Source of the DNA: Xanthomonas dyei
GTDB lineage: Bacteria; Pseudomonadota; Gammaproteobacteria; Xanthomonadales; Xanthomonadaceae
NCBI RefSeq assembly: GCF_002939865.1
Contig: NZ_MDEE01000034.1
Coordinates: 1 to 54,298, forward strand
Direction: 5' to 3'
Length of the DNA: 54,298 nt
In this document: positions 25,444 through 34,518 of the stretch, piece by piece
Layout: the number at the start of each line of letters is the position of its first letter
Numbering within the stretch: the first letter of the stretch is position 1
Made by a program: the position numbers and the translations under genes
Notes under the pieces: model-generated
Seen by the model: only the letters and a program-made list of their open reading frames with translations
Database searches by the model: none
What the model was told of the DNA's origin: nothing

Positions 25444-27693
25444 ATGATCGATCCGCCTACTAAGCGCCGCCTTTTCGCAGCACATGCGTGGCCGACTGCC
25501 GTTTGCCTGGCGCTGGTGTTGCTCTTCATGACGTCTCACGTGCAAGCGGCCGAGCCCGTCACGCAGGGGCCTTACCAGTGGCGCAGCGTGGCCATTGGCG
25601 GTGGCGGCTTTGTCACCGGTGTGCTGTTTCATCCCGCCGAACGCGATCTTGCCTATGCGCGCACCGATGTCGGTGGCGCGTATCGCTGGGATGCGCGAAC
25701 GCAACGGTGGGTGGCACTGACCGACTGGTTGGGCGCCGACGACTGGAATCTGATGGGCATCGATGCGTTCGCCATCGACCCTGCCAATCCCGAGGCCATC
25801 TATCTGGCCGCCGGGACCTATATGCACGCGCGCGCCGGCAATGCGGCGGTGCTGCGCTCGTTCGATCGCGGCCGCAGCTTCGAGCGCGCCGATCTGCCGT
25901 TCAAACTGGGCGGCAATCAACTGGGCCGCGCCAACGGCGAACGGCTGGCGGTGGACCCGCACGACGGCCGTGTGCTGTTGCTGGGCGCACGCGATGCAGG
26001 CCTGTGGCGCAGCGACGATCGCGGCGCGCACTGGGCGCGGGTGGACGGATTTCCTGCCCAGGCACTGGCCGGTGCCACCGCGCGCAACCATGTCGGAGGC
26101 GAGCAGGCGGTGGGGATCGCCTTTGTCGTGTTCGACGCCGCCAGCGGTCGCGCTGGCAGTCCCACGCCACGGATCTACGTTGGCGTTTCCACCGCACACA
26201 CCAGCCTGTATGTGTCCGACGACGCCGGTCGCACCTGGTCGGCGGTGGCCGGGCAGCCGCACGGCTTGCGCCCCAGCCATATGGACGGCGGCCGCGATGG
26301 GCAGTGGTATCTCAGCTACGGCGATCAGCCCGGCCCGGACTTGATGGCCGGTGGTGCGTTGTGGAAGTACAGCCCGGCGCAGGCGCGCTGGAGCGAGATC
26401 AGCCCGATTCCGCAGCCGGCCAACGGCGATGGTTTCGGCTGGGGCGCGGTGGCGGTGGACCCGCACGATCCGCAGGTGTTGTTGGCCAGCACCTTCCGCC
26501 GGCGGACGCCGCGCGATGAGCTGTTTCGTAGCGTCGATGGCGGCAGGCACTGGACGCCGTTGTTGGCCGATGCGGTGTTCGATCACAGCGCCGCGCCGTG
26601 GACCGCGCAGGCCACACCGCACTGGATGGGCGCATTGGCGATCGATCCGTTCGACAGCAACCACGCGCTGTTCGTCACCGGCTACGGCATCTGGGCCTCG
26701 CGCAATCTGCGCGATTTCGCCGGCACGCGGCAGCCGTTGCACTGGTGGTTCCAGGACCGGGGGCTGGAAGAAACCGTACCGTTGGAACTGCTCAGCCCGA
26801 TGGCGGGCGCGCCTCTGCTCAGCGCGCTGGGCGATATCGATGGGTTTCGCCACGACACGCTGGATACCGCGCAGCTGCAGTATGTCGGCCCGCGCCTGAC
26901 CAATGGCGAGAGCATCGATGCTGCAGGGCAGGCGCCGCTGACGGTGGTGCGTAGCGGCACCGTGCGCGAGCGTCGTAACAACGAGATCCGCGCGCTGCTG
27001 TCGCGCGACGGTGGTGCGCACTGGAGCGCGTTTGCCAGCGAGCCGCCGGCCGGGCAGGGCGCGGGCACCATTGCCATCGCAGCCGATGCATCGCAGGTGG
27101 TCTGGACGCCCGACCACGGCGGCAACTGGCGTACTGCTGATTTCGGCAAGCAATGGCAGCGTGTGCAAGGGCTGCCCGACACGGCGGTGGTGGTGGCCGA
27201 CCGCGTCGATGCGCAGCGCTGGTATGCCGCCGACACCGTCAGCGGACGCTTTTACGAAAGTACCGATGGCGCGGCCAGCTTCCGCGATACCGGGCACCAG
27301 GTCGGCAACCCTGCACGCGATGAGCGTGCGCGTCCGCAGCTGCGCCCCGACCCCTGGCGTGCCGGCGTGGTGTATCTGGCCAGCCCTTCGCTGGGCGTGA
27401 TGCGTTGGCAGAACGGACGCTTGCAGACCCTTTCCAAGCCTGACGAAGCGCGCTCGCTGGGCATCGGCAAGCCACTGCGCGAGGGCGCACCGCCGGCGCT
27501 GTATCTGGCCGGGCGCGTGGCCGGCGTGGATGGCGTATTTCGCTCCGACGACGAAGGCGCGCAGTGGCTGCGCATCAACGACGACGCGCACCGTTTCGGC
27601 AAGCCTTACAGCGTCACCGGCGACCCGCGACGGCCTGGTCGCGTCTACTTCGCCACCGGTGGCCGTGGCATTTTTTACGGTGATCCACGATGA
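25444..27693 (+). CDS. GH74 endo-xyloglucanase
   Basis: A 749-residue secreted glycosidase with tandem seven-bladed propeller repeats, cutting the beta-1,4-glucan backbone of xyloglucan. The signal peptide ends at VQAAEP. GH74 marks: WRSVAIGGGGFVTGVLFHP, then ARTDVGGAYRWD with the catalytic Asp75, and the second-domain MGALAIDPFDSNHALFVTGYG with the candidate acid. BNR-like Asp boxes (SFDRGRSF, SDDRGAHW, SDDAGRTW, SVDGGRHW, SRDGGAHW) occur throughout. An ATG at 25435 also exists, but GGAGG is 11 bp before 25444 and touches 25435, favouring the latter start. Confidence 0.93.
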   Translation: MIDPPTKRRLFAAHAWPTAVCLALVLLFMTSHVQAAEPVTQGPYQWRSVAIGGGGFVTGVLFHPAERDLAYARTDVGGAYRWDARTQRWVALTDWLGADDWNLMGIDAFAIDPANPEAIYLAAGTYMHARAGNAAVLRSFDRGRSFERADLPFKLGGNQLGRANGERLAVDPHDGRVLLLGARDAGLWRSDDRGAHWARVDGFPAQALAGATARNHVGGEQAVGIAFVVFDAASGRAGSPTPRIYVGVSTAHTSLYVSDDAGRTWSAVAGQPHGLRPSHMDGGRDGQWYLSYGDQPGPDLMAGGALWKYSPAQARWSEISPIPQPANGDGFGWGAVAVDPHDPQVLLASTFRRRTPRDELFRSVDGGRHWTPLLADAVFDHSAAPWTAQATPHWMGALAIDPFDSNHALFVTGYGIWASRNLRDFAGTRQPLHWWFQDRGLEETVPLELLSPMAGAPLLSALGDIDGFRHDTLDTAQLQYVGPRLTNGESIDAAGQAPLTVVRSGTVRERRNNEIRALLSRDGGAHWSAFASEPPAGQGAGTIAIAADASQVVWTPDHGGNWRTADFGKQWQRVQGLPDTAVVVADRVDAQRWYAADTVSGRFYESTDGAASFRDTGHQVGNPARDERARPQLRPDPWRAGVVYLASPSLGVMRWQNGRLQTLSKPDEARSLGIGKPLREGAPPALYLAGRVAGVDGVFRSDDEGAQWLRINDDAHRFGKPYSVTGDPRRPGRVYFATGGRGIFYGDPR

Positions 27694-27799
27694 GCGCTGC
27701 GTGCCTGCGCGCGGCATCGCGCTGCCGTACCTTGACCCGCTGCATTCCCTATCGCCTCGTTGCGCGCCGACCGGCCGCGCCGCTCCTGGAGATCACCGC

Positions 27800-29716
27800 A
27801 TGACCGCACCTCTCGTTCGCCGCGCCTGCCTGCTGGGCCTGGTGCTGGCCAGCCCGCTCGCGCTGGCCCAGCCGACCCTGCCGCTGTTGTTTGCCGATGG
27901 CGCGGTGTTGCAGCGCGACCAGCCCATGCCGGTGTGGGGGTGGGCATCGCCCAATGCCGCGATCACGGTCAGCTTCGATGGCAAGCGCGCCACCGCCAAG
28001 GCCGACGCGCAGGGCGCATGGAAGGTGAGCCTGCCCGCGCACAAGGCGGGCGGCCCGTACGTGTTGAGCGTGCAGGGCGATGGCGGGCAGCTGCAGGTCC
28101 GCGACGTGCTGGTCGGCGATGTATGGCTGGCCAGCGGGCAGTCGAATATGGAATTTACGTTGGCGCAGGCCAGCGATGGTCCGCAGGCGGTCGCCGCCGC
28201 CAACGACCCGCAGTTGCGTCACTTCAAGGTGCCCAAGTCGTGGTCGGTGCAGCCGGAAGCGCGCCTGACCGGCGGCGAGTGGAAGGCCGCCACGCCGGAA
28301 ACCGCCGGCGAATTCACCGCGGTGGGGTATTTCTTCGCCAAGGAACTGCGCGCCAGCACCGGCGTGCCGATCGGTATCGTCAACAGTACCTGGGGCGGCA
28401 GTGCGATTGAGGCGTGGATGGACGCCGCGTCGCTGGGGTTGAATGCCGCGCAGAACCAGGGCGCGATCGAGGCGATCAAGCAACGCGACGCTGCCGCACA
28501 GGCCGCCACCGGCAAGCGTATCGCGCGCTGGCCCAAGGTCGACGGCGACATGCCGCAGTGGCGCGACGCCGAGTTCGACGACAGCGATTGGGACAGCATT
28601 CCCACCAGCCAGCAATGGGAGTCCAACGGTTACGACGGCATGGACGGTATCGCCTGGTACCGCACCACGGTGACCTTGAGCGCTGCCGAGGCCAAGGCCG
28701 GCGTCACGCTGGGCGTGGGCCAGATCGACGATTCGGACATCACCTACGTCAACGGCCAGCAGGTAGGCAGCACCGAAAAGCAATGGAATCTGCCGCGCGT
28801 TTACAGCGTGCCGGCGGCGGCACTGCATGCCGGCGTCAATCACATCGCCGTACGGGTGGAAGACCTCAGCGGCGGTGGCGGCATGCACGGCCCGGACGAG
28901 CAGCGCTTCGTGCAGACCAGCGATGGCGCCAAGCGCGTGCTGAGCGGCTGGAAATTCCGCCCGGCGCAGGTGCGTGTGTCGTTGGTCGACAACAAGAACC
29001 AGCTGCCCACGCTGCTCTACAACCAGATGATTCACCCGCTGCAGCCGTTCCCGGTCAAAGGCGTGATCTGGTACCAGGGCGAAACCAACGCCACCGACAG
29101 CGGAGCAGTCAAATATCGCAAACAGTTCGCCGCGATGATCCAGCAATGGCGTGCCGAGCGCGGCGCCAAGGCGCTGCCGTTTTTGTGGGTGCAGCTGGCC
29201 AACTTCAAGGCCGGCGGCGACAAGGGCGAGCTGAGCCCGTGGGCGCTGTTGCGCGAGTCGCAGTCCAAGACGCTGGCGCTGCCGGCGACCGGGCAGGCGG
29301 TGATCATCGATATCGGCAACCCCACCGACATCCATCCCACCAACAAGCGCGATGTCGGCCATCGCTTGGCATTGGCGGCGCGGCACGTGGCGTATGGCGA
29401 AACCTTGGTGTACAGCGCGCCGGTGTTCAAGCGGGTAACGTTTGAAGGTGGCAAGGCGGTGCTGACATTCGACCTGCAGGGCAGTGCGCTGCAGGTACGT
29501 GGCGGCGGTGCAGTGCAGGGCTTCCGTGTCGCTGGTGCCGACAAGCAGTTCCATCCGGCCACCGCGCGCATCGACGGCGATCAGGTGAGCGTGCGCAGCG
29601 ATGCGGTGCCTGCACCGGTGGCCGTGCGCTACGGCTGGAGCGAGAACCCCGACGACGCCAACCTGATCAATCGCGACGCCCTTCCTGTTTCCCCCTTCCG
29701 CACCGATACCTGGTGA
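27800..29716 (+). CDS. CE20-type xyloglucan acetylesterase
   Basis: A 638-residue secreted esterase of the sialate-O-acetylesterase-like SGNH group. The signal peptide ends at LALAQ. The nucleophile is Ser115 in [18 protein letters not shown] supplies the central glutamate/asparagine block, and Asp510 and His512 in NPTDIHPTN complete the triad. A jelly-roll-like insertion (about residues 255-375, [14 protein letters not shown] to [21 protein letters not shown]) splits the catalytic domain, as described for the family founded on the X. citri enzyme from the same locus. It removes acetyl groups from galactosyl side chains before GH35 acts. Confidence 0.9.
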   Translation: MTAPLVRRACLLGLVLASPLALAQPTLPLLFADGAVLQRDQPMPVWGWASPNAAITVSFDGKRATAKADAQGAWKVSLPAHKAGGPYVLSVQGDGGQLQVRDVLVGDVWLASGQSNMEFTLAQASDGPQAVAAANDPQLRHFKVPKSWSVQPEARLTGGEWKAATPETAGEFTAVGYFFAKELRASTGVPIGIVNSTWGGSAIEAWMDAASLGLNAAQNQGAIEAIKQRDAAAQAATGKRIARWPKVDGDMPQWRDAEFDDSDWDSIPTSQQWESNGYDGMDGIAWYRTTVTLSAAEAKAGVTLGVGQIDDSDITYVNGQQVGSTEKQWNLPRVYSVPAAALHAGVNHIAVRVEDLSGGGGMHGPDEQRFVQTSDGAKRVLSGWKFRPAQVRVSLVDNKNQLPTLLYNQMIHPLQPFPVKGVIWYQGETNATDSGAVKYRKQFAAMIQQWRAERGAKALPFLWVQLANFKAGGDKGELSPWALLRESQSKTLALPATGQAVIIDIGNPTDIHPTNKRDVGHRLALAARHVAYGETLVYSAPVFKRVTFEGGKAVLTFDLQGSALQVRGGGAVQGFRVAGADKQFHPATARIDGDQVSVRSDAVPAPVAVRYGWSENPDDANLINRDALPVSPFRTDTW

Positions 29717-29727
29717 CACGGAGCCTT

Positions 29728-31470
29728 ATGTCCATGTATTCCCCCGTTGCACATGCCATCTCTTGCTCCAACGCGCGGCGTTGCCTGCGTCCGCTGCTGC
29801 TGTCCGCGCTGACGCTGGCCCTGGCTGCCTGTCAGTCCGGCGAGCAGGGCCAAGCAGATAAGCGCGCGGCTTCCGCGCCGGCTGCAAGCACCGCCGCGGC
29901 AACGCCGGCCAGCGCACAGACGCCGGTCGCACAGACACCGATGCCGCAGTTCGTCAGCAAGGACGGCAAGCATGCCTTGATGGTCGACGGCGCGCCGTTC
30001 CTGATCCTGGGCGCGCAGGTCAACAACTCCAGCAACTATCCCGGCGTGATGGACAAGGTGTGGCCGGCCATGCAGGTGCTGGGCCCCAACACCGTGCAGG
30101 TGCCGATCGCCTGGGAACAGGTCGAGCCGGAAGAAGGCAAGTTCGATTTCTCCTTCGTCGACACGCTGCTGAGCCAGGCGCGCGAGCACAAGGTGCGGCT
30201 GGTGCTGCTGTGGTTTGCGACCTGGAAGAACAATGGCCCGGCCTATGCGCCGTTGTGGGTCAAGGCCGACAACCAGCGCTTCCCGCGTGTGATCACTCGC
30301 GAGGGCAAGGCGATCGGATCGCTGTCGCCGCATGCGCAGACCACGCTGGATGCCGATCGCAAGGCCTTCGTCGCCTTCATGCAGCACCTGAAAAAGGTCG
30401 ACCCGCAACACACCGTGATCATGATCCAGCCGGAAAACGAGCCGGGCACCTACGGCAGCGTGCGCGACTTTTCGCCGATGGCGCAAAAACTTTTCGACGG
30501 CCCGGTCCCGGAGACACTGCTCAAACGCTTGAACAAGCAGCCGGGTAGCTGGGCGCAGGTGTTCGGCGCCGATGCCGATGAAATCTTCCATGCGTGGTCG
30601 ATCGGCCGTTACATCGATCAGGTCGCCGAAGCCGGCAAGGCCGAGTATCCGTTGCCGATGTACGTCAATGCCGCGCTGCGTGGCCCGTTCAATCCGGGAC
30701 AGCCCGGCCAGTACGCCAGCGGTGGCCCCACCGACAACGTGCTCGATGTCTGGAAGGCGGCCGGCCCGCATATCGATCTGCTGGCGCCGGACATCTACAT
30801 GCCCGAATACCGCATGTACACCACCGTGCTGGAGCGTTACGCGCGCCCGGACAATGCCTTGTTCGTGGCCGAAACCGGCAACCGCCCCGAATACGCGCGT
30901 TACCTGTATCCCACGCTGGGCCATAACGGTATCGGCTGGTCGGCGTTCGGCATGGACTACACGCGCTATTCCAACTATCCGCTGGGCGCCAAGCACGTCA
31001 ACGAAGAAACGCTGGCGCCGTTCGCGCTCGGCTTCCAGGCGGTCAGCATGGGCATGCGCCCGTTCGCCAAGGCCGCCTCCGAAGGCAAGCTGCACGGCAC
31101 CGCCGAAGAGCCCGGCCAGGCCGTGCAGGAGCTCAAGCTCAACGACCGCTGGAGCGCCACCATTACCTACGGTGTGCCGCAGTTCTGGTTCAAGGGCGAG
31201 CCGCCGGGCAATCCGGAACCGATCGGCGCGGCGTTGATCGCCGAGCTGGGCCCGGACGAATTTCTGGTCACCGGTTACCACGTGCGCGTGACCTTGCACC
31301 CGGCCAGCGACGCTACCGCCAACATGTTCTACGACCGTGTCGAGGAAGGCGTGTACGACGACACCCAGTGGAAGTTCCAGCGCAACTGGAATGGCGACCA
31401 GACCGATTATGGCGTCAATTTTTCCAGCGTGCCGCAGCTGCTCAAGATCAAGCTCGCCACCTACAAATAA
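29728..31470 (+). CDS. GH35 beta-galactosidase lipoprotein
   Basis: A 580-residue glycosidase of the GH35/DUF5597 type, similar in layout to the Cellvibrio xyloglucan beta-galactosidase. The lipoprotein signal has lipobox LAAC (Cys35), followed by an Ala/Pro/Thr-rich linker up to about residue 75. The acid/base is Glu238 (QPENEPG) and the nucleophile Glu382 (FVAETGN). It removes terminal galactose from xyloglucan oligosaccharides, probably in the periplasm. The ATG at 29728 has ACGGAG 4 bp upstream; ATG at 29734 is possible. The released galactose connects to the neighbouring galactonate genes. Confidence 0.92.
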   Translation: MSMYSPVAHAISCSNARRCLRPLLLSALTLALAACQSGEQGQADKRAASAPAASTAAATPASAQTPVAQTPMPQFVSKDGKHALMVDGAPFLILGAQVNNSSNYPGVMDKVWPAMQVLGPNTVQVPIAWEQVEPEEGKFDFSFVDTLLSQAREHKVRLVLLWFATWKNNGPAYAPLWVKADNQRFPRVITREGKAIGSLSPHAQTTLDADRKAFVAFMQHLKKVDPQHTVIMIQPENEPGTYGSVRDFSPMAQKLFDGPVPETLLKRLNKQPGSWAQVFGADADEIFHAWSIGRYIDQVAEAGKAEYPLPMYVNAALRGPFNPGQPGQYASGGPTDNVLDVWKAAGPHIDLLAPDIYMPEYRMYTTVLERYARPDNALFVAETGNRPEYARYLYPTLGHNGIGWSAFGMDYTRYSNYPLGAKHVNEETLAPFALGFQAVSMGMRPFAKAASEGKLHGTAEEPGQAVQELKLNDRWSATITYGVPQFWFKGEPPGNPEPIGAALIAELGPDEFLVTGYHVRVTLHPASDATANMFYDRVEEGVYDDTQWKFQRNWNGDQTDYGVNFSSVPQLLKIKLATYK

Positions 31471-31529
31471 TCAGCAACCCATGCGCTGCGGCCCCCGCGG
31501 CAGCGTTTCGCAATTCAAAGGGAGTGACC

Positions 31530-34433
31530 ATGCAAACCACCATCCGTTCCGCCGGCGCCGCGCCTGCACACCGACGTACACCGCTTGCCTATTGCCTGGC
31601 GTTGTCGCTGGCCCTGCTGGCCAATGCCGCGCATGCGCAGGACGTGCGCAAGGCCGCCGATGGCGTCACCGTGGTGCCGAGCGCCAAGGGCGCCGCACCG
31701 GTGCGCCTGCAGGTGGTCGATGCCGGCATCATCCGCGTCAGTGCCGATCCGGACGGCGACTTCGCACGCAGCCCCAGCTTGATGCGCGTGCCGGTGCAGG
31801 GCGATAGCGCCTTCCAGCTGGCCGAGCAGGGCGACAGCGTGCAGCTGAAGACCGGCAAGGTGACCGCCACGGTGTCCACCGTCGATGGCCATGTCAGCTT
31901 CGCCGATGCCAATGGCAAGCCGGTGCTGTCCGAAGTGGCCGGCGGGCGCAGCTTTGCCCCGCTCAAGGTCGAAGGCAAGCAGTACCTGAGCGTGCGCCAG
32001 CGCTTCCAGTCGCCCGATGACGAAGCGTTGTACGGCTTCGGCCAGCACCAGCAGGGCTGGATGAATCAGAAGGGCCGCAACGTCGAATTGCAGCAGAACA
32101 ACATCGACATGGCGGTGCCGTACCTGGTGTCCAGCCGCAACTACGGCCTGCTGTGGGACAACAACTCGATCAGCCGCCTGGGCGACCCGCGCGGCCTGCA
32201 GCCGCTGCCCAAGACGCTCAAGTTGTACGACGCCAAGGGCAAGGCCGGCGCACTGACCGCACGCTATGCCATCAACGGCAAGCAGGTGCTGGAGCGCCGC
32301 GAGAACGAGGTGAACTACCAGTACCTCAGCGACCTGACCAAGTTCCCGAAGAAGGCCATCACCAAGGACAAGGACAGCCGCATGCAGGTCACCTGGGAGG
32401 GCGAGATCGAAGCGCTCACCGGTGGCGAGCACACGTTCTCGCTGTATTCGAGCGAATACGCCAAGTTGTACGTCGACGGCAAGCTGGTGATCGATCGCTG
32501 GCGGCAGAACTGGAACCCGTGGAATCACGAGTTCAAGCTGGAGCTGGAGCCGGGCAAGCGCCACACCGTCAAGGTCGAATGGGATCTGATCGACCCCAGC
32601 TACATCGCGTTGCTGCATCGCGACCCGCTGCCGGCAGCGGAAGCCAAGGATCTGTCGCTGTGGTCCGAAGCCGGCCAGATGATCGACTACTACTTCGTCT
32701 CGGCCGATTCCTACGATCAGGCCGTTGCCGGCTACCGCGAACTCACCGGCAAGTCGGTGATGCTGCCCAAGTGGGCCTATGGTTTCTGGCAGAGCCGCGA
32801 GCGTTACAAGAGCCAGGATGAGCTGGTCGGCGTGCTGGCCGAGTACCGCAAGCGCAAGCTGTCGCTGGACAACATCGTGCTCGACTGGTCGTACTGGCCC
32901 GAGAACGCCTGGGGTTCGCATGATTTCGACCCGAAGCACTTCCCGGATCCGGATGGCATGGTCAAGGCCGTGCACGACATGCACGCGCAGATCATGATTT
33001 CGATCTGGCCCAAGTTCTATCCCACCACCGCCAACTACAAGGAACTGGATGCCGCCGGCTTCATGTACAAGCGCAACGTGGAAGTAGGCGAGCTGGACTG
33101 GATTGGCAAGGGCTACAAGAACTCGTTCTACGACCCGTACTCGGAGAAGGCGCAGGCCATCTACTGGCGCCAGGTCAACGAGAAGCTCAACAGCAAGGGC
33201 TTCGATGCCTGGTGGATGGACGCCGACGAGCCGGACGTACACTCCAACCTGGACATCGGCGAGCGCAAGGCACGCACCACGCCGAACGCGCTGGGCTCGT
33301 CCACCGAGTACTTCAATTCCTACCCGCTGCCGCACACCCATGGCGTGTACGAAGGCGACCGCGCGGCCGACGACAAGCGCGTGTTCATCCTCTCGCGCAA
33401 GGGCTATGCAGGTACCCAGCGCAATGCGGTGGCGGTATGGAGCGGCGACATCGTGTCGCGTTGGGACGACATGCACGACCAGATTTCCGCCGGCGTCAAC
33501 ATGGCGCTGTCGGGCCTGCCCAACTGGACTTTCGACATCGGCGGGTTTGCGGTGGAGAAGCGCTACGAGAACCAGGACCCGGCGCATCTGCCGGAATGGC
33601 GCGAGCTCAATACGCGCTGGTTCCAGTTCGGTGCGTTCGTGCCGATCTTCCGCTCGCACGGCCAGTTCCCGTATCGCGAAATCTGGAACATCGCCCCGGA
33701 AGGCACGCCGTTCTACGACAGCATGGCGTACTACAACCGGCTGCGTTACGCGTTGCTGCCGTACATCTACAGCCTGGCCGGCGATACCTATCAGCGCGAT
33801 GGCGTGATCATGCGCGGAATGATGATGGACTTCCCGGATGATGCGAAGGCGCGCGACATCAACGACCAGTACCTGTTCGGACCGGCGTTCCTGGTCGCAC
33901 CGGTGACCCGCTTCGGCGCCACCTCGCGTCAGGTGTATCTGCCGGCCGGCACCAGCTGGCTCGATTTCGCCACCGGCAAGCGTTACGACGGCGGCCAGAC
34001 CATCGAAGCGGCCGCGCCGATCGAACGCATGCCGCTGTTCGTGCGTGCCGGCTCCATCGTGCCGACCGGCCCGGTGCAGGAATATGTAGACCAAAAACCC
34101 GACGCGCCGCTGACCGTGGTGGTCTACACCGGCGCCGACGGCCAGTTCTCGCTGTACGAAGACGATGGCAAGGGCTATGGCTACGAAAAGGGCGAGTTCA
34201 GCCGCATTCCGCTGGTGTGGAACCAGGCCAAGGGTGAGCTGAGTATCGGCAAGCGCGAAGGCAGCTGGACCGGCATGCAGGCCCAGCGCACCATCAATGT
34301 GCGCTTCGTCGATGGCCCGCGCGACGATGCCGGTGCGCTCGAGCCCAAGACCGACACCAGCCTCCAGTACGACGGCAAGGCGGTCAGCGTGTTGCAGCGC
34401 AAGATTGCGTCCGGCAAAGCGCGTCGTCGATGA
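31530..34433 (+). CDS. GH31 alpha-xylosidase with PA14-like insert
   Basis: A 967-residue glycosidase. The signal peptide ends at AHAQD. An N-terminal beta-sandwich is followed by a PA14-like insert around residues 270-370 (TWEGEIEALTGGEHTFSLYS, YVDGKLVIDRW), as in Cellvibrio Xyl31A. The GH31 barrel has nucleophile Asp564 (WWMDADEPD) and acid/base Asp640 (WSGDIVSRWDD). It removes alpha-1,6-xylose from the non-reducing end of xyloglucan oligosaccharides. GGGAG precedes the ATG by 7 bp. Confidence 0.94.
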   Translation: MQTTIRSAGAAPAHRRTPLAYCLALSLALLANAAHAQDVRKAADGVTVVPSAKGAAPVRLQVVDAGIIRVSADPDGDFARSPSLMRVPVQGDSAFQLAEQGDSVQLKTGKVTATVSTVDGHVSFADANGKPVLSEVAGGRSFAPLKVEGKQYLSVRQRFQSPDDEALYGFGQHQQGWMNQKGRNVELQQNNIDMAVPYLVSSRNYGLLWDNNSISRLGDPRGLQPLPKTLKLYDAKGKAGALTARYAINGKQVLERRENEVNYQYLSDLTKFPKKAITKDKDSRMQVTWEGEIEALTGGEHTFSLYSSEYAKLYVDGKLVIDRWRQNWNPWNHEFKLELEPGKRHTVKVEWDLIDPSYIALLHRDPLPAAEAKDLSLWSEAGQMIDYYFVSADSYDQAVAGYRELTGKSVMLPKWAYGFWQSRERYKSQDELVGVLAEYRKRKLSLDNIVLDWSYWPENAWGSHDFDPKHFPDPDGMVKAVHDMHAQIMISIWPKFYPTTANYKELDAAGFMYKRNVEVGELDWIGKGYKNSFYDPYSEKAQAIYWRQVNEKLNSKGFDAWWMDADEPDVHSNLDIGERKARTTPNALGSSTEYFNSYPLPHTHGVYEGDRAADDKRVFILSRKGYAGTQRNAVAVWSGDIVSRWDDMHDQISAGVNMALSGLPNWTFDIGGFAVEKRYENQDPAHLPEWRELNTRWFQFGAFVPIFRSHGQFPYREIWNIAPEGTPFYDSMAYYNRLRYALLPYIYSLAGDTYQRDGVIMRGMMMDFPDDAKARDINDQYLFGPAFLVAPVTRFGATSRQVYLPAGTSWLDFATGKRYDGGQTIEAAAPIERMPLFVRAGSIVPTGPVQEYVDQKPDAPLTVVVYTGADGQFSLYEDDGKGYGYEKGEFSRIPLVWNQAKGELSIGKREGSWTGMQAQRTINVRFVDGPRDDAGALEPKTDTSLQYDGKAVSVLQRKIASGKARRR

Positions 34434-34518
34434 TCGCAGGCTGTCTTCAGTCGATGAGCAAGCAGATGCCGGAACGCCGCAAGGCAGTCGCGGGCGGTTC
34501 CGGTGATGCAGCACGGCG